Of a stretch of DNA of 5,506 bases, positions 1-5,506 are shown piece after piece (the first letter of the stretch is position 1; every line of letters begins with the position of its first letter). Below the pieces are notes generated by a model that worked only from the letters and a program-made list of their open reading frames with translations, was not told the DNA's origin and ran no database searches. The translations under genes were made by a program, and so were the position numbers. The stretch lies in assembly GCA_023255095.1 (NCBI GenBank), contig JALRJJ010000121.1:1-5506 (forward strand), read 5' to 3'. This stretch comes from a bacterium (lineage in GTDB: Bacteria; Fidelibacterota; Marinisomatia; Marinisomatales; Marinisomataceae).

Positions 1-1142
1 AACTATTTATGTTATCTGGCTTAGATAAATATTTTCAAATTGTAAAATGTTTTAGAGATGAAGATTTAAGATCTGATAGGCAACCAGAGTTTACTCAAAT
101 AGATTTAGAAATGAGCTTTATTAATGAATCTGAAATAATGAAAACAGTTGAAAATTTACTTAAAGAGGTTTTTGAAAAGACAATTTCATATAAATTTCAA
201 TCTCCATTTCCATCGCTAAGTTATCGAGAAGCCATATCAAAATACGGAACTGATAAGCCTGATTTAAGATTTGGGCTTGAATTATTCGATTTTAGTCCTT
301 TTGGCAAGAAGTCTAATTTTGAATCATTCAAGTCTTCTGAATATGTATCTGGAATGATTATTTCTAATAAAAATGATTTTTTTTCAAGAAAACAACTTGC
401 AGAGTTAGATATAATAGCTCAGAATGATGGTGCAAAGGGTGTTGCGTGGATGAAATATGATGGGGAAAAATTTGACGGCGGAATTTCTAAATTTTTTGAT
501 TCTAATCTTCAGAATGAAATTATTAAAAACTTTCACTTAAAGGATTCTTCAATTCTATTATTTATTGGAGATGATTTCGATAGAGCATCAAAAATTTTAG
601 GAAAAATTAGAATTGATTTAGGGTATAAGCTCGATTTGGTAAAGAAAGATATTTATGCTCCCGTTTGGATTAAAGATTTTCCTTTATTTGAGTGGGATAA
701 TAAAACCAAGAAATTCGATTCAGTTAACCACCCTTTTACTGCTCCGAAAGACGAAGATATAAAATTGTTAGAACATAAACCTGAAGATGCATTATCAAAA
801 GGTTATGATATTGTAATCAATGGATATGAAGTAGCAGGTGGATCAATCAGAATCCACAATAGCGAAATCCAAAGTAAAATTTTTCAAATTTTAAATTTAT
901 CCAAAAATGAAATTAGCGAGAAATTTGGTTTTTTTGTTGAAGCGCTAACTTATGGAGCCCCTCCACATGGAGGAATCGCATTTGGTTTAGATCGTCTAGT
1001 TATGCTTTTAACAGGATCAGATAACATCAGAGATGTCATTGCATTTCCAAAAACTACATCTGCCTCCGCATTAATGGAAGAAGCACCAAGCACTGTTGAT
1101 GAGAAACAATTAGATGACCTTGGAATAAAATTGAAAAACTAA
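1..1142 (+). CDS. aspS: Aspartyl-tRNA synthetase, C-terminal part (5' end outside window)
   Basis: Class II aminoacyl-tRNA synthetase that charges tRNA-Asp with aspartate in the cytoplasm, using ATP. The frame is open to the left edge (in-frame codons for Leu-Phe precede the Met at base 9), so that Met is internal. The N-terminal anticodon-binding OB fold and motif 1 are missing, about 200 of an expected 580-590 residues. Counting from that Met, motif 2 lies at 15-34 (FRDEDLR, then RQPEFTQID). The bacterial-type GAD insertion spans roughly 85-205, with GAKGVAWMK at 141-149. FPLFEW is at 224-229, the aspartate-site segment GYEVAGGSIRIH at 272-283, and motif 3 at 321-334 with the ATP-binding Arg of GLDR at 329. 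The tail (TTSASALMEEAP, then DEKQL) is typical of bacterial AspRS. Whether the enzyme also charges tRNA-Asn depends partly on the missing N-terminal domain and cannot be judged. The TAA stop lies 1 nt before phoH. Confidence 0.97.
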   Translation, partial: LFMLSGLDKYFQIVKCFRDEDLRSDRQPEFTQIDLEMSFINESEIMKTVENLLKEVFEKTISYKFQSPFPSLSYREAISKYGTDKPDLRFGLELFDFSPFGKKSNFESFKSSEYVSGMIISNKNDFFSRKQLAELDIIAQNDGAKGVAWMKYDGEKFDGGISKFFDSNLQNEIIKNFHLKDSSILLFIGDDFDRASKILGKIRIDLGYKLDLVKKDIYAPVWIKDFPLFEWDNKTKKFDSVNHPFTAPKDEDIKLLEHKPEDALSKGYDIVINGYEVAGGSIRIHNSEIQSKIFQILNLSKNEISEKFGFFVEALTYGAPPHGGIAFGLDRLVMLLTGSDNIRDVIAFPKTTSASALMEEAPSTVDEKQLDDLGIKLKN

Positions 1143-1143
1143 G

Positions 1144-2091
1144 ATGAAGAAGACTTTCGAAATTAGCGGAATTGATTTGACAACTCTTTATGGAGCTGGC
1201 GATCAAAACATTTTATTTCTTGATAAAAACCTCCCTATTGAAATTAATATAAGGGGTAATAATATCTATTGTCAGGGACTTAAAAAAGATATTGATGGTT
1301 TTGATCAAATCCTCCAACTAATGGTAGACTCTATTAAAAAAGGGAATAATTTAAGCACTAAAGATATTGACAAGTTAATTGCTCTAAATTTTACAAGCGA
1401 AAATTCGGATATTTCAATTAATAATGTAGTTTATTATGGTAAAAAAGGTGCAATTTATCCCAGAACTAAAGGTCAGCAAAAATTAATTGAAACTTTTCAA
1501 AAAAATGAAATTGTTTTAGCAGCAGGTCCAGCGGGAACTGGTAAAACATTTTTGACAGTAGCATATGCATTATCCTTGCTAGAAAAAAGAGAAATAGATA
1601 AAGTTATATTTTGTCGCCCTGCAGTTGAAGCAGGAGAAAATCTAGGATTTTTACCGGGGAACCTTAAAGAAAAAATTGATCCATATTTAGGGCCTCTTTA
1701 TGATTCTTTAAATGATTTATTACCTAAAAATAAAATTCAGAATTTTCTAGATAACGGAATAATTGAAATTATTCCTTTAGCTTACATGCGTGGTAGAACA
1801 ATTAATAGAGCAGTAATGATTCTTGATGAAGCCCAGAATGCATCAAATATTCAAATGAAAATGTTTTTAACTAGACTTGGTGTAGATTCCAGAGCTATAG
1901 TTACTGGGGATATTTCTCAAATAGATTTACCATCTAAAAACCATTCTGGTTTAGTTGATATCTTACATATTCTTAAAAATATTAAAGGAATCGGTACCGT
2001 TGAACTAGATCAAACAGATATTGCTAGACATCATTTAGTCAAAAAAATTATTTCTGCATATTCCAATTCAGAGAAGGAGAAGAATAAATGA
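1144..2091 (+). CDS. phoH: PhoH-like ATPase (PhoH/PhoL family)
   Basis: Cytoplasmic P-loop ATPase of the PhoH family, 315 residues, a normal length for the short chromosomal form. An N-terminal region of about 100 residues, probably the KH-like part, precedes PRTKGQ at 106-111. Walker A is GPAGTGKT at 128-135, followed by CRPAVEAGENLGFLPG (157-172), YMRGRTI (214-220), Walker B VMILDEAQN (224-232) and TGDISQIDLP (254-263). The conserved C-terminal motif, usually RHPLV, reads RHHLV at 295-299. The ATPase fold is certain. The biological role is less so: family members are linked to RNA and ribosome metabolism, commonly beside ybeY, but ybeY is not next to it here. The start is 1 nt after the aspS stop with no Shine-Dalgarno sequence, suggesting translational coupling. 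The Lys/Glu-rich tail (SEKEKNK) overlaps the ribosome-binding site of the next gene, and its TGA stop shares an ATGA with that gene's start. Confidence 0.95.
   Translation: MKKTFEISGIDLTTLYGAGDQNILFLDKNLPIEINIRGNNIYCQGLKKDIDGFDQILQLMVDSIKKGNNLSTKDIDKLIALNFTSENSDISINNVVYYGKKGAIYPRTKGQQKLIETFQKNEIVLAAGPAGTGKTFLTVAYALSLLEKREIDKVIFCRPAVEAGENLGFLPGNLKEKIDPYLGPLYDSLNDLLPKNKIQNFLDNGIIEIIPLAYMRGRTINRAVMILDEAQNASNIQMKMFLTRLGVDSRAIVTGDISQIDLPSKNHSGLVDILHILKNIKGIGTVELDQTDIARHHLVKKIISAYSNSEKEKNK
2074..2079 (+). promoter_or_regulatory. Strong Shine-Dalgarno site for the leucine dehydrogenase gene
   Basis: AAGGAG lies 8 nt upstream of the ATG at 2088, inside the last codons of phoH (the Glu-Lys-Glu-Lys tail). 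It is the only clear Shine-Dalgarno sequence at any of the four starts in the window. Together with the ATGA stop/start overlap at 2088-2091 it fixes the start codon of the dehydrogenase and suggests that this cistron can be loaded independently of ribosomes finishing phoH. Confidence 0.75.
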
Positions 2092-3137
2092 ATGAAATAT
2101 TTGAAAAAATAAGCTCTTATGGTCATGAGCAAGTAGTTTATTGTAATGATAAAAATACAGGATTGAAAGCTATCATCGCAATACATAACACCATTCTTGG
2201 ACCTTCCCTTGGTGGATGTAGAATGTACCCATACCAAAGTGATTCAGCAGCATTGGAAGATGTTCTGCGATTATCTAAGGGGATGACTTATAAAGCATCA
2301 ATTTCTAATTTAAATCTTGGGGGTGGCAAAGCAGTTATCATTGGAGATCCAAAAAAGGTTAAAACTAGTGAATTGTTAAAATCTTTTGGACGTTTTGTTG
2401 ATACTTTGAATGGAAGATATATTACTGCTGAAGATGTTGGGATGACAGTTGAAGATATGGAGCATATTAGAAGTCAAACTAAACATGTTACTGGGATTAC
2501 ACAGTCTTTAGGTGGAAGTGGGGATCCTTCAATTTTTACTGCTCTAGGTGTTTTCATTGGAATGAAAGCTGCCTTGAAAAAAAAGTATCAGACAGAATCA
2601 TTTGATAATTTAAAAGTTGGCATTCAAGGTTTTGGAAAAGTAGGATATTATCTTTCAAAACATTTGTTCGAAGCAGGCGCTAAAATATATGGTTTTGATG
2701 TTGATCAAGAAAGATTGAGTATTGTTTGTAAAGAATTTGGAGTTACACCCATTCCTAATGGTGATTTAATGAACTTAGATTTAGATATATTTTCTCCTTG
2801 TGCCCTTGGTGGAATTATTAACCCTCAAACCATACAAAGCTTAAAATGTCAAATCATTGCTGGTGCAGCAAACAATCAATTACTTGATGAAAAAAGAGAA
2901 TCAAAAACAATAAACGACAGAAATATTTTATATGTTCCAGATTATGTTATCAATGCTGGTGGTTTGATGAATGTTGCAAATGAGTTAACTGGTTATGACT
3001 CATCAAAAGCAACCAAACAAGTTGAAGGTATTTACGATACATTGCTAGAAATCTTTAATTTATCTGAACATCAAAATCTATCAACAATTGAGGCAGCAAA
3101 TTTAATAGCTGAAAAGCGAATTCAAGACTCAAAATAA
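2088..3137 (+). CDS. ldh: Leucine dehydrogenase (Glu/Leu/Phe/Val dehydrogenase family)
   Basis: Probable NAD-dependent oxidative deaminase of branched-chain amino acids (L-leucine to 4-methyl-2-oxopentanoate, ammonia and NADH; reversible), cytoplasmic. The 349 residues align along their length with Bacillus-type leucine dehydrogenase as I remember it. The N-terminal catalytic domain has LGGCRM (41-46), GMTYK with substrate-binding Lys69, LGGGK with catalytic Lys81, and TAEDVG with Asp116. The nucleotide fold has GFGKVG (181-186), and an acidic residue after the second strand (FDVD, Asp204) favours NAD over NADP. CALGGIIN (238-245) and PDYVINAGG (284-292) are also typical. Pocket positions Leu41 and Ala114 match leucine dehydrogenases, but the usual GGVINV reads GGLMNV at 291-296, so preference among Leu, Val and Ile may differ. 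Phenylalanine or valine dehydrogenase is a less likely alternative. It starts in a 4-nt overlap with phoH behind a strong ribosome-binding site. The symbol is that used for leucine dehydrogenase, not lactate dehydrogenase. Confidence 0.93.
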   Translation: MNEIFEKISSYGHEQVVYCNDKNTGLKAIIAIHNTILGPSLGGCRMYPYQSDSAALEDVLRLSKGMTYKASISNLNLGGGKAVIIGDPKKVKTSELLKSFGRFVDTLNGRYITAEDVGMTVEDMEHIRSQTKHVTGITQSLGGSGDPSIFTALGVFIGMKAALKKKYQTESFDNLKVGIQGFGKVGYYLSKHLFEAGAKIYGFDVDQERLSIVCKEFGVTPIPNGDLMNLDLDIFSPCALGGIINPQTIQSLKCQIIAGAANNQLLDEKRESKTINDRNILYVPDYVINAGGLMNVANELTGYDSSKATKQVEGIYDTLLEIFNLSEHQNLSTIEAANLIAEKRIQDSK

Positions 3138-3146
3138 TTTCAAAAT

Positions 3147-3557
3147 ATGAAGCAACTTAGAAAACAGGCAAGAGAAGCCGTTTTGCAGGCGCTTTATGCT
3201 AAAAGTCTGTCTGAAGAAGATTCTAAAAAAGTGCTTATAGATATTAACTTAAGATATGAATTTGATGAGCCTACAAAAGAATTTGTTCATGATTTATTTT
3301 ATGCCACAATTGAAAATGAACAATCAATTAGCTCTCAAATTGAGTTACATTTAAAAAATTGGAGCATTGAAAGAATTAATTTGATTGATAAAATAATTCT
3401 ACAAATGTCTTTAGCAGAGATGATTCATTTAAAGCAATATGATATTTCTCATAAAATTACCATAAGTACAGCCATTGAGAATGCTAAAAAATTTAGTTCC
3501 GATGAAAGTATTGCTTTTGTTAATGGAATTTTAGACTCAATTTTTAAAAAACAATAA
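3147..3557 (+). CDS. nusB: Transcription antitermination factor NusB
   Basis: Small all-helical RNA-binding protein that, with NusE (ribosomal protein S10), binds boxA of rRNA operon leaders and supports processive antitermination. The 136 residues are close to the E. coli length. The N-terminal basic helix RKQAREAVLQALY (5-17) is the arginine-rich RNA-binding segment. NWSIERINLIDKIILQMSLAEM (71-92, quoted in part: NWSIERINLIDKII) is the usual W-x-x-x-R-hydrophobic helix, and AKKF (113-116) with FVNGILD (124-130) closes the domain. The commonly conserved I-N-E-A segment reads I-S-T-A at 106-109, a mild oddity. The start is 9 nt after the dehydrogenase stop without a Shine-Dalgarno sequence. 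The stop is 2 nt before secA. The short length is taxonomically useful, because Bacteroidota NusB is typically about twice as long. Confidence 0.94.
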   Translation: MKQLRKQAREAVLQALYAKSLSEEDSKKVLIDINLRYEFDEPTKEFVHDLFYATIENEQSISSQIELHLKNWSIERINLIDKIILQMSLAEMIHLKQYDISHKITISTAIENAKKFSSDESIAFVNGILDSIFKKQ

Positions 3558-3559
3558 TT

Positions 3560-5506
3560 ATGTCCATTTTATCAAAAATATTCGGCACAAAGTCAGATCG
3601 AGAAATAAAAAAAATTTTACCTCTGGTTAAAAAAATCAATGATTTTTATAATTCAATTGAAAATTATACTGAAAAAGATCTCCAAAATCGAACTCGGGAA
3701 ATTAAGGAAGAAATAAGTCAAAAAATCATTTCTTCAACGGATGAGAAAGAAGTTCTAGACTCATATATCATTGAAACATTTGCGATGGTTAAACATGCAT
3801 GTAGACTCTTAGTAGGAAAAGAATGGGAAGTTGTTGGTCAGGTGATTAAATGGGAAATGATACCATACGATGAACAGATTATTGGGGGAGTAGTTCTCCA
3901 TCAAGGTAAGATTGCTGAAATGAAGACAGGAGAAGGGAAAACCTTAGTTGCAACTTTTCCTATTTATCTAAATGCTCTTACAGGAAATGGAGTCCACGTT
4001 ATTACAGTTAATGATTATCTAGCAAAAAGAGACGCACAGTGGATGGGTAGGGTTTTTGAAACCCTTGGATTAAATGTAGGGTTTATTATTAATTCTATGA
4101 ATCCATCTGAAAGAAAAATTTCATATAGCTCTGATATCACTTATGGAACAAATAATGAGTTTGGTTTTGATTATCTAAGAGATAATATGTCTGTCGATTC
4201 TGAACATTTAGTTCAAAGAAAACATAATTTTGCAATCGTTGATGAAGTTGATAGTGTTTTAATTGATGAAGCAAGGACTCCTTTAATAATATCTGGACCA
4301 GTTGAGTCGCAAATTGATCAATCCTATATCGAGCTGAGACCCTCTGTACAATCCCTAGTAAGAAGGCAAGAAAGTTTAGTTAATGATCTATTAAATGAAG
4401 CAAAATCTTTACTGAAAAAAGAAGAAAAATCAAATGAGGATAAATTCCAAATTGGACTCTTACTTTTGAAAGCAAAAAAGGGCTTACCAAAAAATGAAAG
4501 TTTACAATTGTTATTTCAAACCCCAGGAAATTTGAAGTTAATGAATAGCGTCGAATCGCAGTTTATCGCTGAGAAAAAAGTTCATGAACTTGACGAAGAT
4601 TTATTGTTTGTTATCGATGAGCAAGCCAATTCCGTTGATTTGTCAGATAAAGGAAGGGAGTTTTTATCTCCAAACAGTCCAGAATCATTTACAATTCCAA
4701 ATTTAGGAGAAATACTTTCAGAAATTGATGAAATGCATATTGATGAAAATGATAAGTTACTTAAAAAGGAGGAAGCCTATTCATTGCATTCAAATAGAAG
4801 TTCAAGGATACATCACCTCCAACAGCTTTTGAAAGCTTTTACTTTATTCCAAAAAGATGTTGAGTATGTTGTTCAAAATGGACAAGTGTTAATTGTTGAT
4901 GAGTTTACAGGTCGAGTCCTTCCAGGAAGAAGATTTAGTGGAGGTCTTCATCAAGCTCTCGAATCAAAAGAAAATGTAAAGATTGAAAATGAAACGCAAA
5001 CGCTAGCTTCCATCACCCTTCAAAATTATTTTAGAATGTATAATAAATTAGCTGGAATGACAGGAACCGCTGAAACCGAAGCAGCAGAGTTTGAAAAAAT
5101 CTATAAATTAGAAGTTACAGTTATTCCTACGCATAAGCCTGTTGCTCGCAAAGATTTTGATGATGTTATTTACAAATCGATGCAGGCAAAATACCAAGCA
5201 GTAATCAATGAGGTGATTTCTTATTATAAATCAGGGCAACCAGTATTAATCGGAACAGTCTCCGTTGATGTTTCAGAACTTTTATCTAAAATGTTAAAAA
5301 AGAACAGCATTCCTCATAATGTTCTCAATGCAAAACAACATCAAAGAGAAGCTGAAATAGTTGCTCAAGCCGGTTTAAAAAAATCAGTAACTATTGCTAC
5401 AAACATGGCAGGTAGAGGAACCGATATAAAACTAGGACCTGGTGTTGAAGAAATTGGTGGGTTACATATTATTGGTACTGCTAGACATGAATCTAGAAGA
5501 ATTGAC
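3560..5506 (+). CDS. secA: Preprotein translocase ATPase SecA, N-terminal part (3' end outside window)
   Basis: Motor ATPase that drives preproteins through the SecYEG channel at the inner membrane. The frame is open for 649 codons from the ATG to the right edge with no stop; a full protein of about 1000 residues is expected. Nucleotide-binding domain 1 holds Walker A MKTGEGKT (121-128), TVNDYLAKRDA, GTNNEFGFDYLRDN and the DEAD-type box VDEVDSVLIDEARTPL (227-242). The preprotein-binding region follows ISGP and contains an insertion of about 70 residues. After it come VDEFTGR (446-452), RRFSGGLHQALE, MTGTAETEA (500-508), GTVSV (565-569), TNMAGRGTDI (614-623) and GTARHESRRID (639-649), belonging to nucleotide-binding domain 2. 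The helical scaffold, wing and C-terminal linker (possibly zinc-binding) are beyond the edge. The start is 2 nt after nusB with no Shine-Dalgarno sequence, so coupling is likely. I see no SecM-like leader upstream. Confidence 0.96.
   Translation, partial: MSILSKIFGTKSDREIKKILPLVKKINDFYNSIENYTEKDLQNRTREIKEEISQKIISSTDEKEVLDSYIIETFAMVKHACRLLVGKEWEVVGQVIKWEMIPYDEQIIGGVVLHQGKIAEMKTGEGKTLVATFPIYLNALTGNGVHVITVNDYLAKRDAQWMGRVFETLGLNVGFIINSMNPSERKISYSSDITYGTNNEFGFDYLRDNMSVDSEHLVQRKHNFAIVDEVDSVLIDEARTPLIISGPVESQIDQSYIELRPSVQSLVRRQESLVNDLLNEAKSLLKKEEKSNEDKFQIGLLLLKAKKGLPKNESLQLLFQTPGNLKLMNSVESQFIAEKKVHELDEDLLFVIDEQANSVDLSDKGREFLSPNSPESFTIPNLGEILSEIDEMHIDENDKLLKKEEAYSLHSNRSSRIHHLQQLLKAFTLFQKDVEYVVQNGQVLIVDEFTGRVLPGRRFSGGLHQALESKENVKIENETQTLASITLQNYFRMYNKLAGMTGTAETEAAEFEKIYKLEVTVIPTHKPVARKDFDDVIYKSMQAKYQAVINEVISYYKSGQPVLIGTVSVDVSELLSKMLKKNSIPHNVLNAKQHQREAEIVAQAGLKKSVTIATNMAGRGTDIKLGPGVEEIGGLHIIGTARHESRRID
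4382..4591 (+). other. Lineage-type insertion in the preprotein-binding region of SecA
   Basis: Compared with E. coli SecA from memory, roughly residues 275-344 are extra sequence between the RRQE segment (268-271) and the strand LLFVIDE (348-354) that resumes the normal preprotein-binding domain. The block is rich in Lys, Glu and Leu (for example LLNEAKSLLKKEEKSNEDK), and looks like two or three amphipathic helices, possibly a helical hairpin. Extra sequence here is, to my knowledge, typical of SecA from Bacteroidota and relatives. Boundaries are approximate because they come from alignment by eye. Confidence 0.65.

Noticed and set aside
9..11. ATG at base 9 as the true start of the aspartyl-tRNA synthetase
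   Set aside because: The frame stays open upstream to the window edge, and the next residues correspond to about position 200 of complete bacterial AspRS. This Met is internal.
953..973. Overlapping inverted repeats TGGAG-CTCCA-TGGAG that could form two competing hairpins inside aspS
   Set aside because: The bases encode the highly conserved YGAPPHGG segment before motif 3, so amino acid constraint explains the repeat. There is no T-run after it and it is mid-gene.
2031..2237. 68-codon open frame on the - strand across the phoH/leucine dehydrogenase junction
   Set aside because: It lies antisense to two well-supported genes, has no recognisable domain or ribosome-binding site, and is best explained as chance in AT-rich coding DNA.
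3138..3146. Possible regulatory element in the gap between the leucine dehydrogenase gene and nusB
   Set aside because: The gap is only 9 nt of AT-rich sequence, too short for a promoter or terminator, and contains no Shine-Dalgarno sequence.
3530..3559. T-run and A-run at the end of nusB as an intrinsic terminator before secA
   Set aside because: The run TTTTTAAAAAA has no GC-rich stem and lies within coding sequence 2 nt before the secA start.
4766..4772. Perfect AAGGAGG Shine-Dalgarno-like heptamer inside secA, with an in-frame TTG about 10 nt downstream
   Set aside because: It encodes Lys-Lys-Glu-Glu in the normal SecA frame. An internal start there would remove the Walker A domain, and nothing else supports a second product.

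Overview
This is a compact, AT-rich bacterial window, roughly one-third G+C by eye. Five genes all lie on the + strand and almost no non-coding DNA separates them. In order they are the C-terminal two-thirds of aspartyl-tRNA synthetase (aspS, cut by the left edge), a PhoH-family ATPase (phoH), a leucine dehydrogenase of the Glu/Leu/Phe/Val family, the antitermination factor NusB, and the first 649 codons of SecA (cut by the right edge).

The junctions are 1 nt (aspS-phoH), a 4-nt ATGA overlap (phoH-leucine dehydrogenase), 9 nt (leucine dehydrogenase-nusB) and 2 nt (nusB-secA). I see no convincing terminator or promoter, so a single transcript running through the window is the simplest reading. 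Only the leucine dehydrogenase start has a clear Shine-Dalgarno sequence (AAGGAG, 8 nt upstream). The other three visible starts lack one and probably depend on translational coupling or SD-independent initiation.

The genes do not form one pathway. They combine tRNA charging (AspS), a likely RNA/ribosome-associated ATPase (PhoH), rRNA antitermination (NusB) and protein export (SecA) with one metabolic enzyme that deaminates branched-chain amino acids. Four are growth-related housekeeping genes. The leucine dehydrogenase is the outlier and may be co-expressed with them for nitrogen or branched-chain amino acid balance, or may simply be carried in a streamlined gene string.

Taxonomy is an inference. 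SecA carries an extra block of about 70 charged residues in its preprotein-binding region, a feature I associate with Bacteroidota and related FCB-group bacteria. NusB, however, is the short 136-residue form rather than the roughly 300-residue form I associate with Bacteroidota. With the high A+T and tight packing, this points to a streamlined FCB relative such as a marine Marinimicrobia (SAR406)-like bacterium, at moderate to low confidence. I found no mobile element, CRISPR array, RNA gene or undescribed system. The window looks like ordinary core genome with a few lineage-specific details.
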